Shown: positions 1 to 9,241, numbered from the stretch's first letter. The stretch is DNA of 64,000 nt from Bacteroidales bacterium (GCA_017557535.1 JAFYYM010000034.1:59795-123794); one strand, 5' to 3'. Notes: generated by a model from the sequence alone, not told the origin. Numbers and translations are program-made.

Positions 1-1111
1 AATGGCAGGCTTCTATGATCGGGACGTCCGGTGCAAGACTCTTGAAGAAGCGGGAGATGGCCACATAAGATTCGCGGTTATCCTTCGCAGGCTCGTCGGC
101 GATATGCTGGCAGTAGATCGAATACCATCCCTTTTCCTTGAGATGGGAAATGAAGGCGGGGATGAACTGGGAATAATAGTTCCTGGCCACGGGATCCTCT
201 ATGGGCAGTCTCTCGTCCACTCCGGGCACGTTTACTCCGAACGGGCTGTTCCAAAGACCGATACGACCGCCGATCTGGCCGGCTACCAGTCTTTTGAGGA
301 CTCCCGCTTCCTGGAATATCTCGACCTCCTTGTCGAAATTAGTGAAATCGAAACTCCACTTGTCCCCGTCGGACTTGGAATCGATGGTGCTAAGGGAGAC
401 ACGTATCGTGTTCTGATAGGATTCCTTCATCTTACCGGCCAGGGCCCTTATGAAGTCCCAGTGCTCCTCCGAATAAAGTTCGGCGTCCGGATTGAAATGC
501 TTCAACGCCCTCTCCCCGGAGTTGTACCAGTTGGTTACCCAGAGAGTCGGCTCCTCGAGGACCACGGGATAGACCTTGAGGGCAATCTCGCCGCTCAGGT
601 TGACTCCCTTGCCCTTCACCATGACCTTGCCCTTGTACACGCCGGGAACGGCATCCGTGGGCACTGAAACCGTGACCCAGACAGGCTGTGTCATGAATGC
701 AGGGATATCACGGGACGGGGCGTCGTCGACTATCGGGTCGGGAAACAGTCCTGAGGGCGACTTTATGATATCGCGCCCGGGGTTGGGTACCGTACGGCCC
801 ACATGGACATAATCCACGAAACCGACCTTCACGGACTCGATGGTGTGGCCGGAGCCGTCTTCGGGAGCATCAATGGACAATCTGACGTCTTGCAGAGCGG
901 CACCGCTCCAAAGCGCATACTGGAAGGTGGCGCATTCTCCCGCGGCCACCTCCTCCACTTCCGAATAGGCAGATGACCACGATGTCTCCGGAAGCAGCTT
1001 GTCAAAAGGGTCTACACGGATGAAGGAGACTTGTCCACCGTCAGTGCAAGAGAACGTAAGCAAAGCCGCTGACAGCAAGGCGGACAAGCTGAGGAAAAGT
1101 CTGTTCATCAT
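1..1111 (-). CDS. GH123-type (DUF4091) glycoside hydrolase lipoprotein, second tandem copy, cut at the window edge
   Basis: About 370 N-terminal codons are visible; the 3' end lies outside the window. The ATG at 1111 overlaps the TGA of the upstream paralogue (ATGA), implying translational coupling. The N-terminus is a lipoprotein signal ending in LTFSC, so the mature protein is probably anchored outside the cytoplasm. An N-terminal beta-rich domain is followed by the start of a catalytic barrel containing HIADEP. In GH123 beta-N-acetylgalactosaminidases an adjacent Asp-Glu pair acts in substrate-assisted catalysis. The sequence is closely similar to its neighbour over its whole visible length. 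Activity on GalNAc glycans is inferred from family only; many DUF4091 proteins are uncharacterised. Confidence 0.8.
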   Translation of the reverse strand, partial: MMNRLFLSLSALLSAALLTFSCTDGGQVSFIRVDPFDKLLPETSWSSAYSEVEEVAAGECATFQYALWSGAALQDVRLSIDAPEDGSGHTIESVKVGFVDYVHVGRTVPNPGRDIIKSPSGLFPDPIVDDAPSRDIPAFMTQPVWVTVSVPTDAVPGVYKGKVMVKGKGVNLSGEIALKVYPVVLEEPTLWVTNWYNSGERALKHFNPDAELYSEEHWDFIRALAGKMKESYQNTIRVSLSTIDSKSDGDKWSFDFTNFDKEVEIFQEAGVLKRLVAGQIGGRIGLWNSPFGVNVPGVDERLPIEDPVARNYYSQFIPAFISHLKEKGWYSIYCQHIADEPAKDNRESYVAISRFFKSLAPDVPIIEACH

Positions 1112-2763
1112 TTCGATGCCAATGCTTCGAGGATCTCATGACGGGCCTTGCGGAAGTGTAGAGTGGACATGTCGTAAGTTGTCCATTCATACACGTTCTG
1201 GCGGCAGATTTCCTTGGCCATGGCCTCATCCTTCTTGGAAAGCATCTGGAGGAGGGTATAATCCGCTATACCGTCCCTCATAGCCTCGAGACGGATGGAG
1301 CCGTAAAGCTTCTTGTCGCCTGGATAGATGATCCAGCTGTCGCCTCCGGGAAGGATATTGCCACCTTCAAGATTGATGCTGGTTGACTCGTATGCGGGAT
1401 CGTCTCCCCTCCATTGGTTGAGTCCCCAGTGTAGATAACCTGTCGCCCCGTAACGGAAATTGATCCAATGCAGCAGGCGGGTCTTCAGCAGCGGCTGCTC
1501 AAGGAAACGGTTGGCGTAGTTGCCCTGAGGGGCCAGGCAGGTATAGAACCACACCTCGTCACCAGCCGCCTGCCTCTCCTTGTAGAAGGAATATCCGTCG
1601 GCGTAAAAATTCAACTGTGGGACCCAGATGTCCACTATGTCCGCGAGATTGTGTGAATGACAGGCCTCTATGATCGGAACGTCGGGAGCGTACTGTTTGA
1701 AGAATCTGGCTATATCCACATAAGACTGATAGTTGTCTCCCGCAGGCTCATCAGCGATATGCTGGCAATAGATTGAGTACCATCCCTTTTCCTTCAGATG
1801 TGAGACGAAAGCGGGGATGAATTGTGAATAATAATTCTTGGCGATGGGATCCTCGATGGGCAGTTTCTCCGTCATTCCCGGAATATTGACTCCGAACGGA
1901 CTGTTCCACAAGCCGACACGTCCACCGATATGCCCGACCTCGAGTTTCTTGAGGACTCCGGCCTCCTCGAAAATCTCCACCTCCTTATCGAACTTCGTGA
2001 AATCAAAGCTCCACTTGTCCCCTTCGGCCTTGGAATCGACTGTACCAAGGGAGATCAGGATCGTGTTCTGATAGCTTTCTTTCATTACCTCGGCCAAGGC
2101 CTTCAGGTAATCCCAATGCTCCTCAGAATACAACTCGGCGTCCGGATTGAAATGCTTCAAAGACCTCTCCGCCGCATTGAACCAGTTTGTGACCCAGAGA
2201 GTAGGCTCCTCAAGGACCACTGGATAGACCTTGACAGCGATCTCGCCGCTCAGGTTCACTCCCTTGCCTTTCACCTTGACCCTTCCCTTGTACACACCGG
2301 GAGTGGCATCCTTCGGCACAGCAACCGTGACCCATATGGGTTGTGTCTTGCCGGCGGGAACATCCCAATCCTTGGCGTCATCTATTATTTCGTCCGGATA
2401 CATACCTGAGAGAGATTTGATGGCGTCCCTTCCTGGCGTAGGGGTGGTTCGGCCGACGTGGATATAGTCCACGAAACCGGTTTTCACGGACTCCAGAGCA
2501 TGTCCGGCGTCATCCTTCGGAGCCTCGAATGACAAATTGAGATCCTCAAGATCCCATGCGCTCCTAAGAGTGAACTGAAAGGTGGCGTGCTCCCCGGCCG
2601 CCACTTCCTCTACCTCAGAATATGGATGGGACCAAGAAGTCTCAGGGAGTATTTTCTCCAAAGGATCGACCCTCTGGAAAGATACCTGCTTATTACCACA
2701 ACAAGATACAACAGTGATAACCGCCAGTACGAAGACGGCGATGGAAAGACAGAAACGCTTCAT
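1108..2763 (-). CDS. GH123-type (DUF4091) glycoside hydrolase lipoprotein
   Basis: A 551-residue protein. I start it at the ATG at 2763 rather than the in-frame TTG two codons earlier, because this gives a clean lipoprotein signal (MKRFCLSIAV, then VVSCC). A beta-sandwich-like N-terminal region (to about residue 190) is followed by a TIM-barrel-like domain carrying YCQHIADEP near residues 334-340, where the Asp-Glu pair matches the GH123 catalytic pair. GH123 enzymes release beta-linked N-acetylgalactosamine; that exact substrate is an inference. The gene follows recJ by 23 bp and overlaps its tandem paralogue by 4 bp, so the three genes are probably co-transcribed. Confidence 0.82.
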   Translation of the reverse strand: MKRFCLSIAVFVLAVITVVSCCGNKQVSFQRVDPLEKILPETSWSHPYSEVEEVAAGEHATFQFTLRSAWDLEDLNLSFEAPKDDAGHALESVKTGFVDYIHVGRTTPTPGRDAIKSLSGMYPDEIIDDAKDWDVPAGKTQPIWVTVAVPKDATPGVYKGRVKVKGKGVNLSGEIAVKVYPVVLEEPTLWVTNWFNAAERSLKHFNPDAELYSEEHWDYLKALAEVMKESYQNTILISLGTVDSKAEGDKWSFDFTKFDKEVEIFEEAGVLKKLEVGHIGGRVGLWNSPFGVNIPGMTEKLPIEDPIAKNYYSQFIPAFVSHLKEKGWYSIYCQHIADEPAGDNYQSYVDIARFFKQYAPDVPIIEACHSHNLADIVDIWVPQLNFYADGYSFYKERQAAGDEVWFYTCLAPQGNYANRFLEQPLLKTRLLHWINFRYGATGYLHWGLNQWRGDDPAYESTSINLEGGNILPGGDSWIIYPGDKKLYGSIRLEAMRDGIADYTLLQMLSKKDEAMAKEICRQNVYEWTTYDMSTLHFRKARHEILEALASK

Positions 2764-2786
2764 ATCCAATGAGTTTTAGTGTTACT

Positions 2787-4520
2787 CTATATAAATTCCT
2801 CCCGCTCTTTTATATCCTTTATTCGGAGCTGGAGAGTGGAATTGCCTCGATAGTAATTCTCGACGATTGAATAGCAGATGTCGAATGGGTTGCCGGCTTT
2901 GATATATTCGTAATAATCCGCCATGTTGAAAGCGATGGCCGGAATCTGGTGGAAGGGCTGTTTCTCATCGATAAGATCCAGTTTCATGTGCACACCACCA
3001 GCGCCGACCTTGCGGCCGTTACCTCCGTCGGAGACGTTCTCTGTCAGGAACACCGGATTATTGTTTCCGGGGCCGAAGGGCTGGAACTGCTTCAGGAGCC
3101 TGAAGAACTTGGGGGTAATCTGGCTGAACTCAAGTTTGGCGTCAATGTCAGTCACCGGAGTCAGCATCTCATCAGTGATCTTTCCGGCGATGAATTTGTC
3201 GATCCTGCTCACGAACTCGTCCAAGTTGCTCTCCTTCATCGTAAGGCCGGCGGCATAGACATGCCCTCCAAAGTTCTCCAACAGGTCAGCGCAGCTCTCT
3301 ATGGACTCGTACAGATCGAAGCCGGCGACGCTTCTGGCCGATCCCGTGATGAACCCGTTGGACTTGGTGAGGACTATAGTGGGCTTGTAGAAAGCCTCCA
3401 CTAGACGGGACGCGACGATACCGACGACACCCTTGTTCCAAGTCGGGTTATATACTATCGTAGCGGCGCCGGTCGATAGGGCGGTCCCGTTCTGGACCAT
3501 CTCCAAGGCCTCTTGGGTGATTTCCCGGTCTATTCCCTTGCGCTCGTTGTTATTGTCGTTGATCCTCTCGCCGACAATGTTGGCGATATGGTCGTCCGCG
3601 GCTGTCAAAAGCTCTACCGCAAGTCTTCCTGTCTCCATACGGCCGGCGGCGTTGATCCTGGGGCCGATCTTGAAAACGATGTCATCTATGGTCAAATGAC
3701 CTGGCTCAAGCTTGGAGAGAGTCGCCATTGCGAGCAGCCCCTTGCGAGGATTCTCATTGAGTTGTTTCAGGCCGAAGTGCGCGAGTATCCTGTTCTCCCC
3801 GACCATAGTGACAAGGTCGGCGGCGATGCTGACCACCAGAAGATCCAGCAGGGGAATCAAGGTCTCGAAAGGAATCCCGTATTTCTTTGAATATGCCTGG
3901 ACGAGCTTGAATCCTACTCCGCAGCCGGAAAGGTCGTCGAAAGGATAGTTGTCATCCTCCCGCTTGGGATCCAGCACAGCGACTGCCGAGGGTAGTTTGT
4001 CCTCCGGGAGATGGTGATCGCAGATGATCACGTCTATTCCTTTAGTTTTGGCGTAGTCAACCTTCTCGTTGGCCTTGATGCCGCAGTCCAAAGTGATGAT
4101 AAGCTCGAATCCCCCATCGCTCGCCCAGTCTATCCCTTTGTACGACAGTCCGTAACCCTCATCATAGCGGTCCGGAATATAGAAATCGACCTTCTGGGAA
4201 TATCTCCTGAGGAAAGAATACACAAGGGCAACAGCGGTGGTCCCATCCACATCATAGTCGCCATAAACTAGAATCTTCTCCTCGGAAGTGATGGCCTTGC
4301 GTACCCGTTCGACCGCGGCATCCATGTCTTTCATAAGGAAAGGATCATGGAGGTTGTCAAGGCTTGGGCGGAAGAAAGAGCGCGCCTGCTCAAAGGTTTC
4401 AACTCCCCTCTTCACAAGCAGTTCCGCAAGGACACGGTCAATGCCGAGCTCGGCGGAAAGCCTTCCCACCTTTTCCGGATCAGCCGGATCCTTGATTATC
4501 CATTTGCGCTCTTTTGCCAT
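2787..4520 (-). CDS. recJ: single-stranded-DNA-specific exonuclease RecJ
   Basis: A 577-residue DHH-family 5'-3' exonuclease acting on single-stranded DNA in recombination and mismatch repair. Visible motifs are VYGDYDVDGTT (metal-binding Asp residues), ITLDCGIK, ICDHHLP (the DHH motif), GPRINAAGRM and, in the DHHA1 part, FGGHVYAAGL, followed by the C-terminal OB-like region. Length fits the family. I use the ATG at 4520; the upstream in-frame TTG lies inside the promoter -7 box. The gene is divergent from lysS and heads a transcript continuing into the two GH123 genes. Confidence 0.95.
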   Translation of the reverse strand: MAKERKWIIKDPADPEKVGRLSAELGIDRVLAELLVKRGVETFEQARSFFRPSLDNLHDPFLMKDMDAAVERVRKAITSEEKILVYGDYDVDGTTAVALVYSFLRRYSQKVDFYIPDRYDEGYGLSYKGIDWASDGGFELIITLDCGIKANEKVDYAKTKGIDVIICDHHLPEDKLPSAVAVLDPKREDDNYPFDDLSGCGVGFKLVQAYSKKYGIPFETLIPLLDLLVVSIAADLVTMVGENRILAHFGLKQLNENPRKGLLAMATLSKLEPGHLTIDDIVFKIGPRINAAGRMETGRLAVELLTAADDHIANIVGERINDNNNERKGIDREITQEALEMVQNGTALSTGAATIVYNPTWNKGVVGIVASRLVEAFYKPTIVLTKSNGFITGSARSVAGFDLYESIESCADLLENFGGHVYAAGLTMKESNLDEFVSRIDKFIAGKITDEMLTPVTDIDAKLEFSQITPKFFRLLKQFQPFGPGNNNPVFLTENVSDGGNGRKVGAGGVHMKLDLIDEKQPFHQIPAIAFNMADYYEYIKAGNPFDICYSIVENYYRGNSTLQLRIKDIKEREEFI

Positions 4521-4526
4521 ATTAAG

Positions 4527-4557
4527 CAAATATAATGACTTTATTCAACAATTACAA
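4527..4557 (-). promoter_or_regulatory. Bacteroidota-type promoter of recJ
   Basis: On the minus strand a TTG (4557-4555) is followed, after 20 bp, by TATATTTG (4534-4527), an exact match to the -7 consensus TAnnTTTG. Transcription would begin near 4520, which is the A of the recJ ATG, so the mRNA may be leaderless. Confidence 0.6.
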
Positions 4558-4581
4558 TTTCGGTTTGTAGATTAAATGTCT

Positions 4582-4589
4582 TATTTTTG
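4582..4589 (+). promoter_or_regulatory. -7 promoter box upstream of lysS
   Basis: TATTTTTG matches TAnnTTTG exactly. A TTTG occurs at 4564-4567, but its 14-bp spacing is shorter than usual, so the -33 element is uncertain. Transcription starting near 4596 would exclude the in-frame ATG at 4576 as the lysS start. Confidence 0.45.
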
Positions 4590-4644
4590 TAGGTTGAGGC
4601 CAATAGAAAGGCTATTTAGGTTGATTTTTAATTCTTTATATAAT

Positions 4645-6165
4645 ATGGCGAACATTGAGTTGAGTGAGCAGGAGGTCATCCGCAGGGAGTCCTTGGCAAA
4701 ATTGAGGGAACTGGGTATAAATCCTTATCCGGCACCGCTATATCCGGTCAACACGACCGCGAAGGAGATTGAGGCCGGTTTCGATCCCGAGAAAGGCAAC
4801 TTCCAGGAGGTCTGTCTGGCTGGAAGGATAATGTCCCGCAGGATCATGGGTGCCGCCTCCTTCGGAGAGCTCCAGGACTCCACAGGAAGGATCCAGGTCT
4901 ATGTCAAGAGAGACGAGATCTGCCCTGACGAGGACAAGACGATGTACAACACTGTCTGGAAAAAGCTTCTGGACATTGGTGACATCGTGGGCGTGAAAGG
5001 TTTCGCGTTCATCACCCAGACTGGCCAGCTCAGTGTCCATGTGAAGGAACTGACTGTCCTGAGCAAGTCACTCAGGGTTCTCCCAATCGTCAAGACCGAC
5101 GCTGACGGCAAGGTCTACGACGGGTTCTCGGATCCAGAGCTGCGCTACCGCCAGAGATATGTCGACCTCATCGTCAACCCTCAGGTCCGTGACGTGTTCG
5201 TCCAAAGGGCCCAGATTGTGGCTACGATGAGGGAATATTTCAATGAGGCCGGCTGCCTTGAGGTTGAGACCCCTATTCTCCAGTCCATTCCTGGAGGAGC
5301 CACCGCCCGCCCGTTCATCACCCACCACAATGCCCTGGATATCGATCTCTACATGAGGATAGCCAACGAGCTCTATCTCAAGAGGCTGATAGTCGGAGGC
5401 TATAGCGGCGTCTACGAGTTCGCCAAGGACTTCCGTAACGAGGGTATGGACAAGACCCACAACCCCGAATTCACCTGCATGGAGATATATGTCGCCTATA
5501 AGGACTACATCTGGATGATGGAGTTCGTGGAGAAGATGCTGGAGAAGATAGCCCTCAAGCTCCACGGCACCACCAAGGTTAAGATCGGCGAGAACGAGGT
5601 TGATTTCAAGGCCGGTTACCGACGCCTCCCGATCCTTGAGGCAATCAAGGAATACGCTGGGGTAGATGTAGCCGGAATGGGTGTTGACGAATTGCGGGAA
5701 ACCTGCAAGAAACTCAATGTCGAGTTCGAACCGTCCATGGGCGAAGGCAAGCTGATCGATGCAATTTTCGGCGCTTACGTCGAGGATCATCTGGTCCAGC
5801 CTACCTTCATTATCGACTACCCTGTCTCCATGTCACCTCTGACAAAGAGACACCGCCTTGACCCCACGCTGACTGAACGTTTCGAGTTGTTCGTCTGCGG
5901 CAAGGAATTGGCCAACGCATATTCAGAGCTTAACGACCCTATCGACCAGCTGGAAAGGTTCGAGGAGCAGGCTGCCCTTAAGAGCCATGGTGACGACGAG
6001 GCCATGTTCATCGACTATGATTTCGTGCGCGCCCTTGAGTACGGCATGCCGCCGACCTCTGGCCTTGGAATGGGAATAGACCGACTGACCATGTTCATGA
6101 CTGGTCAAACTACCATACAAGATGTCCTGTTCTTCCCGCAGATGCGCCCTGAGAAGATGCTATGA
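4645..6165 (+). CDS. lysS: lysyl-tRNA synthetase (class II)
   Basis: A 506-residue class II enzyme that charges tRNA-Lys. The N-terminal OB-fold anticodon-binding domain ([19 protein letters not shown]) precedes the catalytic core with motif 2 ([17 protein letters not shown]) and motif 3 ([12 protein letters not shown]). I start at ATG 4645 ([10 protein letters not shown]), which matches family N-termini. An upstream extension to 4576 is open but would begin before the predicted transcript start. The TGA stop overlaps the asnA ATG (ATGA), so the two genes are coupled. Confidence 0.96.
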   Translation: MANIELSEQEVIRRESLAKLRELGINPYPAPLYPVNTTAKEIEAGFDPEKGNFQEVCLAGRIMSRRIMGAASFGELQDSTGRIQVYVKRDEICPDEDKTMYNTVWKKLLDIGDIVGVKGFAFITQTGQLSVHVKELTVLSKSLRVLPIVKTDADGKVYDGFSDPELRYRQRYVDLIVNPQVRDVFVQRAQIVATMREYFNEAGCLEVETPILQSIPGGATARPFITHHNALDIDLYMRIANELYLKRLIVGGYSGVYEFAKDFRNEGMDKTHNPEFTCMEIYVAYKDYIWMMEFVEKMLEKIALKLHGTTKVKIGENEVDFKAGYRRLPILEAIKEYAGVDVAGMGVDELRETCKKLNVEFEPSMGEGKLIDAIFGAYVEDHLVQPTFIIDYPVSMSPLTKRHRLDPTLTERFELFVCGKELANAYSELNDPIDQLERFEEQAALKSHGDDEAMFIDYDFVRALEYGMPPTSGLGMGIDRLTMFMTGQTTIQDVLFFPQMRPEKML

Positions 6166-7205
6166 GACTATTAATTCCTTCAGGCTATACGCCTCTGCTA
6201 AACCCTCGTCAGACAGAAGGGGCCATCAAGGAGATCAAGGATTTCTTCCAGATGAATCTCGCTTCAGAGCTCAGGCTCCGGCGGGTTACCGCTCCCCTTT
6301 TCGTGGAGCAAGGTACTGGTATCAACGATGACCTCAACGGTGTTGAGAGAGCGGTACGTTTCCCTGTCAAGGATATGGAAGGAACTGTCTGTGAGATAGT
6401 TCATTCCCTTGCCAAATGGAAACGCCTCACTCTTGCCGAATACCATATAGAGCCAGGCTACGGAATCTACACGGACATGAACGCCATCCGGGCCGACGAG
6501 GAACTTGACAACATCCACTCCCTGTACGTCGACCAATGGGACTGGGAAAGGGTCATGGACGCGAGTCAGCGCACACCGGAGTTCCTCAAGGAAATAGTCA
6601 GGAAGATATATTCCACCCTCCTGCGCACCGAATACATGGTCTGTGAGAAGTACCCCTCAATCAGTCCGATCCTTCCTGAGACAATCCATTTCATCCATGC
6701 GGAGCAGCTTCGCCGCCGCTTCCCTGAGTTGAACCCCAAGGAGCGTGAGGATAAGGTTTGCAAGGAATATGGTGCAGTGTTCGTGATAGGCATAGGATGC
6801 GCTTTGGGAGATGGCAGCAAACACGATGGGCGTTCCGCCGATTATGATGATTGGAGCACGCCCTGTGAATATGACGGGGAGACACTCCCCGGAATCAACG
6901 GAGACATCCTCGTCTGGAATCCGGTCCTCGAGCACAGCTTCGAGTTGTCATCCATGGGTATCCGTGTCGACCGCGAGGCTTTATCGCGACAGTTGGCCAT
7001 CACCGGTGAGGAACATAAGGCTTCGCTATATTTCCACAAGAAGCTTCTTAATGGCGATCTCCCGCAGAGTATCGGAGGCGGAATCGGCCAGTCACGTCTA
7101 TGCATGTTCTTCCTAAGGAAAGCTCACATTGGGGAAATACAGGCCTCAGTCTGGCCGGAGGAGATGCGTTCGCTTTGCTCAAAGAATAATATCCCATTGA
7201 TTTAA
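6162..7205 (+). CDS. asnA: aspartate-ammonia ligase (asparagine synthetase A)
   Basis: A 347-residue AsnA, which makes asparagine from aspartate, ammonia and ATP and is structurally related to class II tRNA synthetases. Characteristic stretches are [36 protein letters not shown] and, near the C-terminus, [12 protein letters not shown] (motif 3-like). Length is typical. It overlaps lysS by 4 bp and its TAA overlaps the next ATG by one base (TAATG), so lysS, asnA and the TrmH-type gene form one coupled operon. Confidence 0.95.
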   Translation: MRLLIPSGYTPLLNPRQTEGAIKEIKDFFQMNLASELRLRRVTAPLFVEQGTGINDDLNGVERAVRFPVKDMEGTVCEIVHSLAKWKRLTLAEYHIEPGYGIYTDMNAIRADEELDNIHSLYVDQWDWERVMDASQRTPEFLKEIVRKIYSTLLRTEYMVCEKYPSISPILPETIHFIHAEQLRRRFPELNPKEREDKVCKEYGAVFVIGIGCALGDGSKHDGRSADYDDWSTPCEYDGETLPGINGDILVWNPVLEHSFELSSMGIRVDREALSRQLAITGEEHKASLYFHKKLLNGDLPQSIGGGIGQSRLCMFFLRKAHIGEIQASVWPEEMRSLCSKNNIPLI

Positions 7206-8161
7206 TGATGGTTCCGGAGATTATCACCTCAGGGCAGAACCCTAAGATCAAGGCGCTATTGGGGCTCCAGGAGAAGTCCAGGACACGTCGTGAAAAGGGA
7301 TTGTTTGTCGTTGAGGGTCGCCGCGAACTTGACCATTGCCTCGCCGCCGGCTTCATACCCGAAACCATCTTCATCTGCCCAGAGATATATGCCCCCGTCG
7401 GGGATGGTTATACTCCCTTCAGGAGTCGGACTGCGTCCGACCCCACCAAAAGCTCCGGAATCGTCGAGACAACAAGTTGTCTCTCCTCTTCCTGCACTTT
7501 CGGTCCCCCCGCTTCCGTGCCGCGGGTGGCACGTCCTTCAAGGGGTATACCCTCCCCGACGGGGTGTAAAGTCTTCCATGTCAGTCCAGAAGTGTACGAG
7601 AAGATAGCCTACAGAGGTGGAACGGAAGGGATAATCGCCGAGATGAGATACAAAGAAAGGAGGCTAGAGGATATCAAGCTGGGTGATAATCCATTGATAG
7701 TGGTTCTTGAAAGCGTGGAGAAACCCGGCAACCTCGGGGCCGTCCTGAGGAGCGCCGACGCCGCCGGAGCCGACGCGGTCATAATCTGCGATCCCCTGAC
7801 CGACCTCTACAACCCCAACCTGATCCGCGCCAGCATAGGTGCAATATTCTCAAGACAGGTTGTCGCCGCTTCCTCAGAGGATACTATTTCCTGGCTGAAA
7901 GCCAATGGAATACAGATACTTACCGCCCAGCTTCAAGACTCTTCGCTGTATTACGACACCCCTATGACAGGCCCCACCGCCATTGTGATGGGCACCGAGT
8001 CAACCGGCCTGACCGAGATCTGGCGCAAGGCCGCCGACAAGCACATCCGCATCCCTATGCTCGGTGCCCTGGACTCCCTCAATGTTTCCGTCTCAGCAGC
8101 CATCCTGCTTTACGAAGCAGTCCGTCAGCGCGAAGGGCGTTTTTCGGAAACTATTCATTAA
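7205..8161 (+). CDS. TrmH/SpoU-family RNA 2'-O-methyltransferase carrying an in-frame insert
   Basis: A 318-residue SPOUT methyltransferase that probably methylates rRNA or tRNA ribose using SAM. The N-terminal substrate-binding region (KIKALLGLQEKSRTRREKG, FVVEG) and the C-terminal knot motifs are intact: LESVEKPGNLGAVLRSADA, GTESTGL and SLNVSVSAAILLYEA. Between CPEIYA and CKVFHVSPEVYEKIAYRG lies a Pro/Ser/Thr-rich stretch of about 59 residues (63-121) unlike the rest of the family. It is encoded by a hairpin-rich inverted-repeat element, listed separately. The frame stays open throughout, so the enzyme may still be made. The exact target RNA is unknown. Confidence 0.88.
   Translation: MMVPEIITSGQNPKIKALLGLQEKSRTRREKGLFVVEGRRELDHCLAAGFIPETIFICPEIYAPVGDGYTPFRSRTASDPTKSSGIVETTSCLSSSCTFGPPASVPRVARPSRGIPSPTGCKVFHVSPEVYEKIAYRGGTEGIIAEMRYKERRLEDIKLGDNPLIVVLESVEKPGNLGAVLRSADAAGADAVIICDPLTDLYNPNLIRASIGAIFSRQVVAASSEDTISWLKANGIQILTAQLQDSSLYYDTPMTGPTAIVMGTESTGLTEIWRKAADKHIRIPMLGALDSLNVSVSAAILLYEAVRQREGRFSETIH
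7391..7567 (+). repeat. palindromic element inserted in frame in the TrmH-family gene
   Basis: Terminal inverted repeats CCCCGTCGGGG (7393-7403) and CCCCGACGGGG (7554-7564) are exact complements. The pairing continues imperfectly for about 28 bp (ATGGTTATACTCCCTT against the complement of AAGGGGTATACCCT). Internal hairpins include GTCGGACTGCGTCCGAC, GAGACAACAAGTTGTCTC and GTGCCGCGGGTGGCAC. The element contains no stop in the host frame and is translated. I saw no clear target-site duplication. Confidence 0.7.
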
Positions 8162-8204
8162 TAGTCATTTACATGTTTTTGCGTGGTAATATTTTCCATG
8201 CACT

Positions 8205-8214
8205 TTTACGTAAA
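8205..8214. repeat. 10-bp perfect palindrome upstream of aroE
   Basis: TTTACGTAAA is a perfect palindrome in the 88-bp gap before aroE. It could be an operator half-site or chance in AT-rich DNA. I did not find a full -7 consensus in this gap. Confidence 0.25.
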
Positions 8215-8249
8215 TAATTAATAATCAATTAACAACACAAAACGCCACG

Positions 8250-9191
8250 ATGGGGAAATATGGTTTGATCGGAGATCCGATAGCGACATCAAGGAGCCCG
8301 CTTCTTTTCGAGGCGGCGTATAAAGGGCAGGAACAACCCGACGGGACGGCTTACAAATACGATCTCATCGAAGGTTCAGACTTCGAGGCCTCTTTCAAGA
8401 AGTTCGAGGAGGAATATTCTGCCATCAACGTGACAGCCCCCTTTAAAGAGCTGGCTTATGCCAGAGTCGAGGAACTGGCCGAACAGGGAAAAGGTGTGAT
8501 CTCGGGTCCAGTCGCCAGAATCGGAGCCACGAACCTCCTTGTGAAGACCTCGGAAGGCATCGCCGCCCACAACTCCGACTTCACCGGCATCGTCGCCGCC
8601 ATCGCTGAAGCCTATTACCCGGGAATAGTCGAAGAGTTCATCAAGGAATATGGCGAACGCTTCTTCATCAAACTCCACCAGTTCTTCCTGATGAGCCTCG
8701 GAAGGCGTTTCTACCAGCAGCCTCAAGCCCTGATCGTGGGTTGTGGAGGAGCCGGGAGGGCAGCCGCCGTGGCGGCCGGGGAACTAGGCTTTGGAACGGT
8801 GCTGATGAACCGCACATTTGAGAAGGCCCAAGCCATCGCCGAGGCCATGCCCGAATATGGCTTTATCCCGGATCCAATCAAGGATTTCAAGGAAGCCGTA
8901 AAAGAATGTGATCTGATCATTTACACCCTCCCCATGGCTCTCCCGGAAATAGAAGAGTTCAGCGCTGACGACTTCGCAGGAGAGGGTGCCTGCGAAGGGA
9001 AGGTCATCCTTGAGGCCAACTACAAGAACCCGTCTTTCGACGACGTGGCGAGAGCGAAACTAGCCTCCGCCGACGGGACCTATATTCCCGGAGACAAATG
9101 GCTTCTGTACCAAGCCTTGACAGGTTATCCCTTCATGACCGGCCTCACTCCCGACCTCAAGGCCATGGAGACAGCCCTAGAGGCGTTATGA
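8250..9191 (+). CDS. aroE: shikimate dehydrogenase
   Basis: A 313-residue enzyme reducing 3-dehydroshikimate to shikimate with NADPH. The substrate site is seen in ATSRSPLLF, NVTAPFKE (catalytic Lys) and NSDFTG (catalytic Asp). The nucleotide-binding loop is VGCGGAGRAAA, with NRT at the second strand typical of NADP use. Between NSDFTGIVAAIAEA and QALIVGCGG there are about 38 extra residues (roughly 128-165), predicted helical, that standard AroE proteins of 270-280 residues lack. I see no repeat structure in the DNA there, so this is probably a lineage feature rather than an inserted element. Confidence 0.9.
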   Translation: MGKYGLIGDPIATSRSPLLFEAAYKGQEQPDGTAYKYDLIEGSDFEASFKKFEEEYSAINVTAPFKELAYARVEELAEQGKGVISGPVARIGATNLLVKTSEGIAAHNSDFTGIVAAIAEAYYPGIVEEFIKEYGERFFIKLHQFFLMSLGRRFYQQPQALIVGCGGAGRAAAVAAGELGFGTVLMNRTFEKAQAIAEAMPEYGFIPDPIKDFKEAVKECDLIIYTLPMALPEIEEFSADDFAGEGACEGKVILEANYKNPSFDDVARAKLASADGTYIPGDKWLLYQALTGYPFMTGLTPDLKAMETALEAL

Positions 9192-9200
9192 GATTTCGGA

Positions 9201-9241
9201 ACGGTTTTTGGTAATTGTCGTGACAATATTACCAAAACCGT
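9201..9241. repeat. 41-bp imperfect palindrome between aroE and the barrel gene
   Basis: ACGGTTTTTGGTAATTGTC (9201-9219) pairs with the complement of GACAATATTACCAAAACCGT ending at 9241, with small asymmetries and almost no loop. No T-tract follows, so a classical terminator is uncertain. It ends 6 bp before the next ATG, so it may be an operator or an mRNA hairpin at the start site. Confidence 0.5.

Noticed and set aside
4576-4644. N-terminal extension of lysS
   Set aside because: The 23 extra residues do not match the family and their start precedes the predicted transcript start.
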